A stretch of DNA of 64,000 nucleotides from a bacterium (GTDB lineage: Bacteria; Chloroflexota; Dormibacteria; Aeolococcales; Bog-877). Below are positions 19,193 through 29,477 of this stretch, piece by piece (position 1 is the stretch's first letter; the number at the start of each line of letters is the position of its first letter). Below the pieces are notes generated by a model. It was not told where the DNA came from and searched no databases. It saw nothing but the letters and a program-made list of their open reading frames with translations. A program made the translations under genes and the position numbers. The stretch is from positions 1-64,000 of the forward strand of contig JAJYET010000008.1 in NCBI GenBank assembly GCA_021785655.1. Reading direction: 5' to 3'.

Positions 19193-20698
19193 ATGCCGAT
19201 GCCCGGGATCCAGTCGTACCTGCGACGGATGCTCTCCGGCTGGCAGCCCATCGTGGTCGCCAACCGCCCCCCGATCGACGTCCACCCCGAACGCTCCGGT
19301 CCCTCCCGGATCAGCCGGGGGGGAGGGGGGCTGGTGACCGCCATGTCCGCCCTGGCCCAGGCCAGCGAGTCCGTCTGGGTGGCCTGTGCCCGGGGGCCGG
19401 CCGACCTGGAGCTGGCCAACGGCGCCGGCGAGGACGGGGTGGCCGAGGTCACCTCGGAGACCGGGGACTTCTTCAGGGTGGCCTTCGTCGCCCCCGACCG
19501 GGAGGCCTACGACCTCTACTACAACCAGATCAGCAATCCCCTGCTCTGGTTCGTCCAGCACTACCTCTGGGATCTGGGCCGGGAGCCCATCCTGGACGGC
19601 CGTACCTGGCGGGCCTGGCGGGACGGGTACGTGGAGGTGAACCGCCAGTTTGCCGAGAGGGTGGTGGAGGTGGCGGCCAGCAGCCGAGCCCGGCCCCTCG
19701 TCCTGACCCAGGACTACCACCTCTACCTGGTCCCCGCGATGGTGCGGGAGCGGCTGCCCGAGGCCCGCCTCCAGCACTTCATCCATGTGCCCTGGCCCAC
19801 GCCGCAGTACTGGAAGGTGATTCCCCGGGGGATGCGGGACGGGATCCTGACCGGGCTCCTGGGCAACGACGTGGTGGGGCTCCAGACCAGCCTCGACGTG
19901 CGCAACTTCCTCATGACCTGCGAGGAGAACCTGGGCCTGGGAGTGGACCACCGCCAGCGCATCGTCTTCTACGAGGGGCGCTCGGTCTGGGTCCGGGCCT
20001 ACCCCATCTCCATCGACATCAGCGCCATGGAGCAGCTGGTGGCCAGCGAGGGGGTGGCGGAGCAGGAGCGCCAGATCTCCGCCTGGCGGCCGGAGCTACT
20101 CATCCTCCGGGTGGACCGCACCGACCTCAGCAAGAACATCGTGCGCGGCTTCCTGGCCTATGAGCGCCTCCTGGAGACCCATCCTGAGCTCCGCTCCCGG
20201 GTCGTCTTCTGGGCCTTTCTGCAGCGGAGCCGCCAGGACCTGGACGCCTATCGGGCCTACCTGGGCGCGGTGGTGTCAGCGGCCGCCCGGGTCAACCGGC
20301 GCTTCCAGACCGCGGACTGGCTGCCCATCCGCCTGGAGGTGGAGGACAACATCCACAAGGCCGTGGCCGCCTACAAGAACTATGACGCCCTGCTGGTGAA
20401 CCCCATCTACGACGGGATGAACCTGGTGGCCAAGGAGGGGGTGCTCTGCAATCAGCGGGACGGCGTCCTGGTGCTCAGCGAGAACGCCGGCAGCTTCGAG
20501 GAGCTGGGGGCGAACTCCCTGGCCATCAACCCCTTCGACATCGACCAGACCGCCGAGGCGCTGCACACCGCCCTCACCATGCCCCGCCGGTACCGGGCCA
20601 GCCGGGCCCGCCAGCTGCGCCAGGAGGTGCGGCGCAACGACATCACCCGCTGGATCAGCAACCAGTTGCAGGACCTCAACGACCTGCTGGCCCAGTAG
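19193..20698 (+). CDS. otsA: Trehalose-6-phosphate synthase (GT20)
   Basis: PIVVANRPP, DYHLYLVPAMVRERLPEARLQHFIHVPWP, VDRTDLSKNIVRGFLAYERLL, NPIYDGMNLVAKEG. Confidence 0.9.
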   Translation: MPMPGIQSYLRRMLSGWQPIVVANRPPIDVHPERSGPSRISRGGGGLVTAMSALAQASESVWVACARGPADLELANGAGEDGVAEVTSETGDFFRVAFVAPDREAYDLYYNQISNPLLWFVQHYLWDLGREPILDGRTWRAWRDGYVEVNRQFAERVVEVAASSRARPLVLTQDYHLYLVPAMVRERLPEARLQHFIHVPWPTPQYWKVIPRGMRDGILTGLLGNDVVGLQTSLDVRNFLMTCEENLGLGVDHRQRIVFYEGRSVWVRAYPISIDISAMEQLVASEGVAEQERQISAWRPELLILRVDRTDLSKNIVRGFLAYERLLETHPELRSRVVFWAFLQRSRQDLDAYRAYLGAVVSAAARVNRRFQTADWLPIRLEVEDNIHKAVAAYKNYDALLVNPIYDGMNLVAKEGVLCNQRDGVLVLSENAGSFEELGANSLAINPFDIDQTAEALHTALTMPRRYRASRARQLRQEVRRNDITRWISNQLQDLNDLLAQ

Positions 20699-21515
20699 CG
20701 CTAACCGTCCCCTGGGCGACCTCCGCCAGGAGGGCGGCCCACTCCCTCGGCCCCTCCAGGAGGAGGTCCGCCTCGGCGACCAGCTCGGGATTCACCTCCG
20801 AGCTCCCGACTCCCACCGCGGCGGCCAGCTCCAGCTCGCCCCGCTGGGAGTGGAGCTCCCGCATCGCCGGGAGGTCTCCCAGATCGTCCCCGGCGTACAC
20901 GCAGCCGCGGGGGCCGAGGCGGTCCAGGAGGAGGCGGAGGGCCGTACCCTTGTTGCCACTCCGGAAGGGGCGGGCCTCCACCACCTGGCGTCCCCGCACC
21001 ACCTGCAGCTGGTGGCTCCGGCAGAGCTCCTCGACCTGGCGGCGGATCAGGGGCCCGACCCGGCGCGGCTCCGGGGAGTTGCGGTAGTGCACCGCCACCC
21101 CGAGCGCCTTGGCCTCCACCCCGACCCCTGGCATCCGGGCCGTGTAGGCGGAGAGCTCCTGGGCCAGCTGGAGAAGCTCGGGACGGGGGCGCGGGGGCGC
21201 CGGCGGTGGCTCGCCCGAGCTCAGCTGGAGCCAGGGCTCCTGGCCGTAGCTGCCCAGCAGCAGTGCCCCGGTGATCCGGCAGCGGGAGGCGAGATTGGCG
21301 AGGTCCCGGGCGCTGATGACCGCCACCGGGGTGTGAGCGGCCAGCTGCTCCAGTGCCCGGCGCGCCTCCGGTAGCGGTGCCGCCCGGTCCGGGTCCCGAA
21401 CCACCGGCGCCAGGGTGCCGTCGAAGTCGGTGGCCACCAGCAGGCTGCCGCGCCTTGCCAGCCTGATCAGTGGGGCCGCCAGCGCGGCGATCCCCGAGGT
21501 CGCTGCCGGTGCCAC
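20676..21515 (-). CDS. otsB: Trehalose-6-phosphate phosphatase
   Basis: LLVATDFDGTLAPVVRDPDRA, VISARDLA, SGNKGTALRLLLDRLGPRGCVYAGDDLGD (HAD); convergent with and overlapping otsA by about 23 nt. Confidence 0.88.
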   Translation of the reverse strand: MAPAATSGIAALAAPLIRLARRGSLLVATDFDGTLAPVVRDPDRAAPLPEARRALEQLAAHTPVAVISARDLANLASRCRITGALLLGSYGQEPWLQLSSGEPPPAPPRPRPELLQLAQELSAYTARMPGVGVEAKALGVAVHYRNSPEPRRVGPLIRRQVEELCRSHQLQVVRGRQVVEARPFRSGNKGTALRLLLDRLGPRGCVYAGDDLGDLPAMRELHSQRGELELAAAVGVGSSEVNPELVAEADLLLEGPREWAALLAEVAQGTVSATGPAGR

Positions 21516-21578
21516 TTCCCGATCATAAATGGGCCGGGCCGCGATGCCGGGGGCTGTGTCATCCGCTAACCTGCAGAG

Positions 21579-21971
21579 GTGGGAACTTCACCTCCGGCCG
21601 AGGAGAGCGTCGCCGAGCTGGTCGAGTCGCTCACCCGGGATCTGCGCCAGCTGGTGGCTGACGAGCTGCAGCTGGCCAAGGCCGAGGCCAAGGACACCCT
21701 GAGGCGCGGTCTCCGGGCGCTCATCGGGCTCGCGCTGGCGCTCCTGGGAATCAGCCTCATGGTGCCCTTCGCCCTGGTGACCCTGGTGGAGTGGATCCCC
21801 AACCACACCCTGGTGGCGGGGCTGATCGCCGCGGTGGGGTTGCTGACAGTGGGCGCGGGCGGGGCGGTGATCTTCGCCAACCGCCGGCTCATCCCGCTGG
21901 TGCTGACCCGGAAGACGGTGCAGGAGGACCTCGAGTGGGCGCGGCTACAGACCAGGCGCACGCACAGGTAA
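21579..21971 (+). CDS. Phage_holin_3_6-like (putative actinobacterial holin-X family) membrane protein
   Basis: SVAELVESLTRDLRQLVADELQLAKAEAKDTLRRG then two TM helices. Confidence 0.7.
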   Translation: MGTSPPAEESVAELVESLTRDLRQLVADELQLAKAEAKDTLRRGLRALIGLALALLGISLMVPFALVTLVEWIPNHTLVAGLIAAVGLLTVGAGGAVIFANRRLIPLVLTRKTVQEDLEWARLQTRRTHR

Positions 21972-22384
21972 TCGCCACCCGCCAGCGGCTGGAGGGCACC
22001 CTGGACCACCTGGAGGCCCGACTTCGCCGCGACCTTGACCCCCGCTACCGCCTCCGCCGGGATGGACCGCGCATCGCGGCGGCCGGCGTGGCGCTGCTGG
22101 TGGTCGGGGTGGCGGTGTGGGCCCGCCGACGGCGGCACCACTCGGATGAGCCCGAGCAGGACTGGATCGCGGCGATGCCCGAGGAGTGGCGTCGCCGGCT
22201 CGAGGAGCTGCTGGCCGAGGCCGCCGGCAAGGGCGGGTTGAGCGCCGGCGCCGGGTCGGCGCGGGCGCACCGGAACCAGCCGCTCTGGCAGAAGGCGGGG
22301 CTGCGCCTGGGCAAGGTGGCGGCCCCGATGGTGCTGAACGCTGCCGCCGAGCGACTGGTGGGTCGGCACGACGACGGCAGCTGA
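21935..22384 (+). CDS. DUF3618-like protein
   Basis: ATRQRLEGTLDHLEARL-type motif plus one TM; overlaps the holin-like gene. Confidence 0.6.
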   Translation: MGAATDQAHAQVIATRQRLEGTLDHLEARLRRDLDPRYRLRRDGPRIAAAGVALLVVGVAVWARRRRHHSDEPEQDWIAAMPEEWRRRLEELLAEAAGKGGLSAGAGSARAHRNQPLWQKAGLRLGKVAAPMVLNAAAERLVGRHDDGS

Positions 22385-22409
22385 CGGCCCCCGGGGCGAC
22401 GGCCCCTCC

Positions 22410-23051
22410 TTGGTGACCGCCACAGCGAACCAGGGATTTCCCCAAGTGCGGGAGCTGCGCGACCAAGACGTCCCCCAGGTGGGGTCGATGCTGGCCCGGG
22501 CCTTCGCCGGGGACCCCACCACGGAGTGGCTGTTCCCATCGCCCAGCGGCCGGGAGCGGCGGCTGGAGCGCTGGTACCGCCTCAACGTTATGGCGCTGCA
22601 GGACGCGGGGGAGGGATGGGTCACCGACGACCTCTCCGCGGCGGCGCTGTGGCTGCCCATGGGGGTGCCACGCCATGGGGGGCGGCCGCACCTCTGGCGC
22701 CAGCTCGGCCTCAACCTCAGGATCGGGCTCGCGCTGCGCACCCGGCTCCTCGTGGCCCTCTCGGTGAACCTGGAGGTTCACCGCCGCCATCCCCATGAGC
22801 CCACCTGGTACCTCGCGGCGCTTGGCACCGAGCCAGATCTCCAGGGACGGGGTCTGGGAACCGCGGTGCTCCAGCCGGTCCTGCGCCGCTGCGACTCGGA
22901 GCTCCTCCCCGCCACCCTGGACACCGTGACCGCGGAGGACGTCGCCTTCTACCAGCGCCGCGGATTCGAGATCGTGAGCGAGGTGCAGCGGCCCGGCGCA
23001 CCTCACTTCCGGATCATGCGCCGCCCCCCAGGCAGCGCTCAGGGGGCCTAA
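22410..23051 (+). CDS. GNAT family N-acetyltransferase
   Basis: VRELRDQDVPQVGSMLARAF...LAALGTEPDLQGRGLGTAVLQPVLRRCD. Confidence 0.85.
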   Translation: MVTATANQGFPQVRELRDQDVPQVGSMLARAFAGDPTTEWLFPSPSGRERRLERWYRLNVMALQDAGEGWVTDDLSAAALWLPMGVPRHGGRPHLWRQLGLNLRIGLALRTRLLVALSVNLEVHRRHPHEPTWYLAALGTEPDLQGRGLGTAVLQPVLRRCDSELLPATLDTVTAEDVAFYQRRGFEIVSEVQRPGAPHFRIMRRPPGSAQGA

Positions 23052-23513
23052 GCGGCAGGGTCCATGAACTGTTCATGAACCGTCGCCTCCACCGCCAGGG
23101 TGCCCAGGAGGTCGGGAAGTCGGAGCCGGTGTCCCTGGGTGGCCAGCACGGCCCCCGAGGGTGTGGCCGCCGCGGCCCTCAGGACCGCCTGGCCGGTGCT
23201 CTGCCACCAGCTCCCCGCCTCCGTCCCGCCAAGTGCCGCCGCCACCCGGCGCACGAAGTGGGCGTGCTCCACGGCCTCCGGGTCGGAGGAGGACCACCCA
23301 CGCCAGTAGGTGACGTAATCACAGTCGGGGGGCGAATCTGTCGGTGTCGCCAGGGCGATCAGGGCCCGCTGGGCGTCCAGGAAGAGGTGGAACCAGAGGT
23401 CACCCGAGGTCCAGCCGTGGCACCCGGTGGGGGCCAGGGGGTCGGAGGACGCCAGGACCTCCGCCAGCCGCCCGTAGGCGCCCAGGAGCGCAGCCCGGGC
23501 CGTTGCCGGGTCC
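23048..23513 (-). CDS. Maleylpyruvate isomerase/DinB-like protein, start codon uncertain
   Basis: Open frame on minus strand: GLDPATARAALLGAYGRLAEVLASSDPLAPTGCHGWTSGDLWFHLFLDAQRALIALA...VLATQGHRLRLPDLLGTLAVEATVH. Confidence 0.5.
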
Positions 23514-23519
23514 AGCCCC

Positions 23520-26258
23520 TCACTCGTAGCGCAGCACCTCGAGCGGGCGCACCCGGACCGGTCCCCAGGCCACGAGCGCCGCGGTCACCACGGCCACCAG
23601 GATCGCGCCCACCACCAGCGCCAGTGCCAGGGGCGTCGGGATGCCGAGGTTGATCTTGATCACCAGCCGCTGGAGCGGCAGGAGCACGAGGGCGATCGCC
23701 ACCATCCCCCCGGCGGCCCCCAACCCCGCCACGGCGGCGGTCTCCGTGAGGACCTCGCCCAGAACCGCTCCCCGCCCCTGTCCCACGGCCTTCAGGATCC
23801 CGATCTCTCGCCGCCGCTCCAGCAGGGCCAGGGCCACGGAGTTGGCGATGATCACGATCCCCGCCAGCAGGGCCAGGGAGGCGATGGCGGTGAGGAAGAG
23901 GATGGCGTTGTTGAGGAACTGGTCGATGATCAGGGTGAAGTCGGCGAGGCTGACCACCTGGGCCCCCGGGTCGGCGCTCCGGAGCTGGGTCGCGGCCGCG
24001 TCGGCGCGCTTGGGCGGGAACTTCAGCTCCAGGACCTGCTGGAGGTTGCTTCCGGCGACGGTGGCGGCCGTCTGCTGGGTAGCCAGGATGGGGGCCACGG
24101 TGGTGGTGATGGAGATGCCCTTCCTGCTGCCCGCGGAGGTGGCGGAGTAGAGGCCGACCACCTGGAGGGTGACCGGGGCCGCGTGGGGCGCCAGGGGGTC
24201 GATCTCGGTGATGGTGTCCCCGGCCTTGAGGTCGAATGGCGACCGGGAGAGGGCCGTGCTGACCAGGACTCCGTTGGTGGAGGCGTCCGAGGGTCGCAGC
24301 TGGCGGCCCTGCTTGATGGTCACGTCGGGAAGGGTGCCGGAGGTGACCCCGAAGCCCTGGATACCGCTGGTGAGGAAGGCCAGCTCGGAGCGGTCGCTGT
24401 GGCTCAGCGCGCCGACCACCTCAGAGATGGGCCGACCGTTGATCGCCACCGGCGAGGAGATGGCCGCGGAGGTGGAGAGCTCGGAGGTGCTCCCCAGCCC
24501 CCTCGCCGCCTGGAGCAGGCGGGTGGCGCTCTGCCCCGGAGCCACGGCGATCACGTTGTAGGTGGTGGACTGGGTGATGATGCTGTCGAGGTCGCTGCGG
24601 ATGTCGGTGCCCAGGATGAGGATGAGGCCCACCGCGAAGACGCCCACGAAAAGCGCCACCGAGGTGGCCGCGGTGCGGGTTCTGGTCCGCTCGGAGTTGC
24701 GCAGCGCCATCCGCACCACCGCCTTGGCCGGACGGGGCAGAACCACCACCAGGTATCCCAGGAGGGAGGCCAGGATCAGGAGTGCCCCCACCGCCCGCAG
24801 GCTGGCCACCGTGGTGATCGCCACCGACACCAGGACGGCGAGGGTCACGAGCAGGACGTGCGCCGGGGTGAAGCGCTCCGGCACCGGCAGGTGGCCGATC
24901 AACCTGAGCGCCTGGCTGAAGATGAGGGTGAGGATGGCGAGGGCGACCCCGGTGCCGATCACCAGGATCAGGGCGAGGCCAGCCGACCCCAGGATCGCCG
25001 AGGCCAGCAGCCAGAACAGGACCGCCACCACCCCCAGGAGGACCGCGCTCGAACCCAGAACGCCCACGGTGACCTCCGCCGGCGCGTCTCGGAGGACCGC
25101 GGCCGGGCGCACCCGGCTCAGCCTCACGATCGGCAGGAGGGCGAAGATGCAGGTGGTGGCCACCCCGATCCCCACCCCGGCGAGGACGATCTCCCAGCTG
25201 ATGGCGAAGTTGATGACCACGTTGGCCACCCCCTCGAGCAGGGCCCGGACCGCGTCGGAAAGGCCGATCCCCACCGCCGCGCCACCCACCCCGCCCACCA
25301 GCCCCAGCATCACCGCCTCGAGGCCGAAGAGCAGGTAGAGGTCCCGCCGCCGGTATCCGGTGGTCTTGAGCATGGCGATCTCCAGCCGCCTGCGGGCCAG
25401 GCTCACCTGCATGGTGTTGACGATCCCGATTCCCCCGATGAGGAGGGCCGCCAGCCCGGCGATGGAGAGGAACTGGGTGAGCTGCGAGCTGGCCTGCTTG
25501 TCGGAGTTCAGGGCCTGCTGGACGGTGGAGACGGTGGCCAGGGGCAGCTGGTCGGTCAGCTGGCGTGCCACCCGGGAGGCGTCCTTGGAGGTGGTGGTGG
25601 TCAGGTAGACCTCGCCGTAGTCGACCAGCGCCGAACTGGAGACGGCGCCGTTGAGGGTGGCGTTCGACACCACGAGGGCCTGGTCCATCCCCGCCGGGAG
25701 GGAGCCCCGGGCGATCCCGCCCACCCGCCAGTAAACCGGTCCCCTGGCCTGCGCCAGGTTGACTCGAACCTCGCTTCCGACCTTGGCGCCCAGCAGGCTC
25801 TCGATGGTGGACGAGAGCACCATGGTCCCGGGGCGCGAGATCAGCTGGCGGAAGGTGCCCGCAGCTCCCGGCCGCAGGGCCACCGTGCCCACCAACGGGA
25901 AGGTGGCCGGATCCACCGCGTCCACCGTCGCGGACACCCCCTGGCCGCCGGGACGGATCACGGTGGAGGAGTACTCCCGCACCGCCGTGAACCTGGTGAT
26001 CCTCCCCGAGCTCTGCAGCTGCTGAAAGGTCCGGAGCTCCGACTGTGGGAGGGGGACGGCCACCGAGACCACCGAGACGTCGCCCCCGTTGGCCTGGCGG
26101 ACGTTGGCGGTGAGCGAGCTGTTGACCATCGAGGCGGCCATCTGCAGCCCCACGATGGCCATGACCCCGACCCCCACGCAGAAGGCCGCCAGAACGGTCC
26201 GGCGGCCCCCGCGGGTCAGCGAGCGGGTGGTGTAGCGGAGGTAGAGCCCGGCCTTCAC
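23520..26258 (-). CDS. ABC transporter permease with duplicated FtsX domains
   Basis: MacB-PCD/FtsX layout; LARRRLEIAMLKTTGYRRRDL and LLERRREIGILKAVGQGRGAV; overlaps its ATPase. Confidence 0.88.
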   Translation of the reverse strand: MKAGLYLRYTTRSLTRGGRRTVLAAFCVGVGVMAIVGLQMAASMVNSSLTANVRQANGGDVSVVSVAVPLPQSELRTFQQLQSSGRITRFTAVREYSSTVIRPGGQGVSATVDAVDPATFPLVGTVALRPGAAGTFRQLISRPGTMVLSSTIESLLGAKVGSEVRVNLAQARGPVYWRVGGIARGSLPAGMDQALVVSNATLNGAVSSSALVDYGEVYLTTTTSKDASRVARQLTDQLPLATVSTVQQALNSDKQASSQLTQFLSIAGLAALLIGGIGIVNTMQVSLARRRLEIAMLKTTGYRRRDLYLLFGLEAVMLGLVGGVGGAAVGIGLSDAVRALLEGVANVVINFAISWEIVLAGVGIGVATTCIFALLPIVRLSRVRPAAVLRDAPAEVTVGVLGSSAVLLGVVAVLFWLLASAILGSAGLALILVIGTGVALAILTLIFSQALRLIGHLPVPERFTPAHVLLVTLAVLVSVAITTVASLRAVGALLILASLLGYLVVVLPRPAKAVVRMALRNSERTRTRTAATSVALFVGVFAVGLILILGTDIRSDLDSIITQSTTYNVIAVAPGQSATRLLQAARGLGSTSELSTSAAISSPVAINGRPISEVVGALSHSDRSELAFLTSGIQGFGVTSGTLPDVTIKQGRQLRPSDASTNGVLVSTALSRSPFDLKAGDTITEIDPLAPHAAPVTLQVVGLYSATSAGSRKGISITTTVAPILATQQTAATVAGSNLQQVLELKFPPKRADAAATQLRSADPGAQVVSLADFTLIIDQFLNNAILFLTAIASLALLAGIVIIANSVALALLERRREIGILKAVGQGRGAVLGEVLTETAAVAGLGAAGGMVAIALVLLPLQRLVIKINLGIPTPLALALVVGAILVAVVTAALVAWGPVRVRPLEVLRYE

Positions 26259-27019
26259 CGAGCGCCCGCGCGGGGGCCCGGGTGGTCTCCCACCAGCCGG
26301 CCATCCGAGATCTGCAGCATCCGCGTGGCATAACCCGCGATGGTGGAGTCATGGGTGGCGATGACGAAGGTGGTGCCCATCCGCTGGCGGAGGTCCCAGA
26401 GCAGCTCCAGGATCTCCTTCCCCTGGGCGGCGGCCAGGTTGCCGGTGGGCTCGTCGGCCACCACGAGGGGCGGCTCGGTGGCCAGCGCCCTGGCGATCGC
26501 CACCCGCTGCTGCTCCCCGCCGGAGAGCTGGTTGGGGCGGTGCTCCAGCCGGTGGGAGAGCCCTACCAGCCCCAGCAGTTCGGTGGCTCGCGACGACGGC
26601 GATCCCCGCCACCGGCCGGCGTACAGCGGCACCTCCACGTTCTCCCGCGCGGTCAGGGTGGGGATCAGGTTGAAGGCCTGGAACACCATGCCCACGGTGC
26701 GGTTGCGGATCCCCGCCAGCTGCGACTCGCGCATCCTCGACACGTCCACCCCGTTCAGCAGCACCTGGCCCTGGCTGGGGTTGTCCAGCCCGGTGATGCA
26801 GCCCAGGAGGGTGCTCTTGCCGCTTCCCGACGGGCCCATCAGGGTGACGAACTCCCCGGGGGGGATGGAGAAGGTGATGTCCTGAAGGATCGCCAGCTCC
26901 TCGGACCCGAGGCGCAGCGACCGGCCGAGGTGCCGCACCTCCAGGACGGGGACCTCGCCGACCGCGGGGGCGGATCCGTCCGCCCGGAGGGGGGAGGAGG
27001 CGGGGGCGAAGTCAGACAT
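26255..27019 (-). CDS. ABC transporter ATP-binding protein (MacB/LolD-like)
   Basis: FVTLMGPSGSGKSTLLGCITGLDNPSQGQVLLNG, LSGGEQQRVAIARALATEPPLVVADEPTGNL. Confidence 0.95.
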   Translation of the reverse strand: MSDFAPASSPLRADGSAPAVGEVPVLEVRHLGRSLRLGSEELAILQDITFSIPPGEFVTLMGPSGSGKSTLLGCITGLDNPSQGQVLLNGVDVSRMRESQLAGIRNRTVGMVFQAFNLIPTLTARENVEVPLYAGRWRGSPSSRATELLGLVGLSHRLEHRPNQLSGGEQQRVAIARALATEPPLVVADEPTGNLAAAQGKEILELLWDLRQRMGTTFVIATHDSTIAGYATRMLQISDGRLVGDHPGPRAGAR

Positions 27020-27163
27020 CGAGGACCAGGGGGAGGATGCCGGAGGAGGGGTCCGGAGGGGGCACCTCGGCCGCCAACCAGTGTGCGCCCGCGAGGAGGC
27101 GGCCGCCATCGCCCGAAAGTATGAAAATTTCCACCGTGCCGGGCCAAATATAGTGGACGTGCT

Positions 27164-27982
27164 GTGATCTCCGCCGCTTTGTGCTCGGCCGAGCTGGCCA
27201 TGCCCCGACGGGCCGACCTCGCCCGGGTGCAGCGGGCCGCGGACCAGCTGGCCGGCTGCGTCACCGTGGTGGGCCTCACCGACAACCACACCGCCCGGCC
27301 CCGGCTCTCCCCGCTGGCGGCGGTGGGCCCGTGCCGAGAGCGCGGCCTGGACGCGGTCGTCCACCTCTCTCTCCGCGACCGCACTCGCCTCGGCCTCCAG
27401 CAGCAGGTGATGGGGGCGGCGGCGCTGGGGGCGGTGGGGGTCCTGGTGGTCCGGGGCGACCCCGGGGCGGAGCGGGCGGCGGGGTCGCCCACCGTGGCCG
27501 AGGCGCTGGCGGCGATCCCCGACTGGGTCGCCCCTCAGCAGCTGCTGCGCGGCTCGGTGGTGAACCCCTTCGCCGACCGCCGGCGCGAGCTCCGCCTCCT
27601 GGAGCGCAAGGCGGACGCCGGGCTGGACTTCGTCCAGACGCAGATGGTCTTCGACCTCGCTGCTTTCGAGGATTTCCTGGGAGACCTGGCCGGGGTCCTG
27701 GCCCCCACCGTCTCGGTGTTCGCCAGCGTGGGGGTGATCCGCTCCGCCCGCAGCCTCCAGTTCGTCCGCCGGGCTCTCCCCGACTGCCCGGTCCCCGAGC
27801 CCTACGCCGAGCGGATAGCCGCGGGGGGAGGGGCCGAGGTGGCGGTGGAGATCGCCGGCGAGCTGGGCTCCCGCCCGGAGCTCCGCCTCCATGTCATCCC
27901 CCTGGGCTCGGAGAGCCACGCGGCGAAGATCTGCGCCGAGTTCAGGGCCCGCCGGCTGGGGCTGCTGGCGGCGGCACGGTGA
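27164..27982 (+). CDS. Methylenetetrahydrofolate reductase-like (MetF superfamily) protein
   Basis: TVVGLTDNHTARPRLSPLAAV..GAVGVLVVRGDPGAE..ERKADAGLDFVQTQMVFDLAAFEDFL. Confidence 0.75.
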   Translation: MISAALCSAELAMPRRADLARVQRAADQLAGCVTVVGLTDNHTARPRLSPLAAVGPCRERGLDAVVHLSLRDRTRLGLQQQVMGAAALGAVGVLVVRGDPGAERAAGSPTVAEALAAIPDWVAPQQLLRGSVVNPFADRRRELRLLERKADAGLDFVQTQMVFDLAAFEDFLGDLAGVLAPTVSVFASVGVIRSARSLQFVRRALPDCPVPEPYAERIAAGGGAEVAVEIAGELGSRPELRLHVIPLGSESHAAKICAEFRARRLGLLAAAR

Positions 27983-28026
27983 CCGCTCCACCTGGAGGGT
28001 CGGGGGCCAGCGGCCGGGGCGGGGAC

Positions 28027-29457
28027 ATGGGGCCCGCCGAGTTCCGTCGACATGGTCAGGAGGCAGTGGAGCTGGTGGCCCGCTACCTGGAGGGGCTGGA
28101 GGGGATCTCTCCCCTCCCGCAGGTGGCTCCTGGGGAGGTCCTGGCGGCGCTGGCGCCGTCCCCCCCCGAGGATGGGGAGGAGATGGGAGCCATCCTGGGG
28201 GACATCGAGAGGGTCCTGCTTCCCGCCTCGACCCACTGGAACCACCCCCGCTTCTTCGCCTATTTCAACAGCACCTCCGCTGCGGCCGGGATCCTGGGGG
28301 AGCTCCTCGCCGCAGGGGTCAACGCCAACGCCATGCTCTGGAGGACCGGCCCGGCGGCCACCGAGCTGGAGTACCTCACCTGCCGGTGGCTGGCGGAGCT
28401 GATCGGGCTTCCGGAGAGCTTCGATGGCCACATCAACGACACCGCCTCCACCTCCACCATGGTGGCCCTGGGGGCGGCCCGCCACCGGGCGGCGCCCGAG
28501 GCCCGGGAGCGGGGGCTGAGCGGCCTGGCCCCACTGCGGGTGTACGGGTCGACCCAAGCCCACTCCTCGGTGGAGAAGGCGGTGGTGGCCCTCGGGATGG
28601 GCCGCGAGGGGTACCGGCCGGTGGCCTGCGATTCCGAGTTCCGGATGATCCCCAGAGAGCTGGAGCGGGCCATCGCCGAGGACCTCGGTGCCGGCCTCAC
28701 GCCCTGCGCGGTGGTGGCCACCGTCGGCACCACCGCCACCACCAGCGTGGACCCCCTCCCGGCCATCGCGCAGGTTGCCTCCCGCCGCCGCCTGTGGCTC
28801 CACGTGGACGCGGCGCACGGGGGGGTGGCCGCCGTCCTGCCCGAGCGCCGGTGGGTCCTGGAGGGCGCCGACCGGGCCGACTCGGTGGTCGTCAACCCCC
28901 ACAAGTGGCTCTTCACCCCGATGGACTGCTCGGTCCTCCTCACCCCCCACCCCGAGGCGGTCCGGCAGGCCTTCTCCCTGGTCCCGGCCTACCTGGAGAC
29001 CCCGGAGTCGGACCGCGACTCCGGCCTGGGCTCCCGCAACCTGATGGACTTCGGCGTCGCCCTCGGACGCCGCCAGCGGGCCCTCAAGCTCTGGATGGTC
29101 ATGCGGTACTTCGGCCGTTCGGGGCTGCAGCGGTTGCTGCGCTCCCATCTGCAGATGGCCGACTGGCTGCGCCGCCAGCTCGAAGCCGGTGAGGGGTGGG
29201 AGGTGATGGCCCCGGTCCCGATGGCCACAGTCTGCTTCCGGCACCATCCTAAGGGTGCCGCGGACGAGCCGCGGCTGGAGGCCCACAACCGGGAGGTGAT
29301 GCGGCTGGTGAACGACTCCGGTGAGGCCTTCATCTCGCACGCCGCCCCGGACGGGCGGTTTCTGCTGCGGGCCACCATCGGGGGCCTGCGGACCACCAGC
29401 GCGGACGTGGACCGGCTCTTCGCGGCGCTGCAGCGGGCTGCGTCCCGGGCCGCCTGA
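28027..29457 (+). CDS. PLP-dependent decarboxylase (aromatic-L-amino-acid decarboxylase family)
   Basis: THWNHPRFFAYFNSTSAAAGILGELLAAGVNANAMLWRTGPAATELE; WLHVDAAHGGVAAVLPE; NPHKWLFTPMDCSVL. Confidence 0.92.
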   Translation: MGPAEFRRHGQEAVELVARYLEGLEGISPLPQVAPGEVLAALAPSPPEDGEEMGAILGDIERVLLPASTHWNHPRFFAYFNSTSAAAGILGELLAAGVNANAMLWRTGPAATELEYLTCRWLAELIGLPESFDGHINDTASTSTMVALGAARHRAAPEARERGLSGLAPLRVYGSTQAHSSVEKAVVALGMGREGYRPVACDSEFRMIPRELERAIAEDLGAGLTPCAVVATVGTTATTSVDPLPAIAQVASRRRLWLHVDAAHGGVAAVLPERRWVLEGADRADSVVVNPHKWLFTPMDCSVLLTPHPEAVRQAFSLVPAYLETPESDRDSGLGSRNLMDFGVALGRRQRALKLWMVMRYFGRSGLQRLLRSHLQMADWLRRQLEAGEGWEVMAPVPMATVCFRHHPKGAADEPRLEAHNREVMRLVNDSGEAFISHAAPDGRFLLRATIGGLRTTSADVDRLFAALQRAASRAA

Positions 29458-29477
29458 GCCGGACGGGCTCCTTCGCG

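Noticed and set aside
21579-22384. Prophage or phage lysis module because of the holin-like domain
   Set aside because: No other phage genes; holin-X/DUF3618-like pairs are ordinary chromosomal membrane proteins in actinobacterial-type genomes
24183-26333. 716-aa plus-strand ORF antisense to the FtsX permease
   Set aside because: Low-complexity Gly/Arg/His/Asp-rich translation typical of antisense frames in high-GC DNA; the minus-strand FtsX protein has clear family motifs
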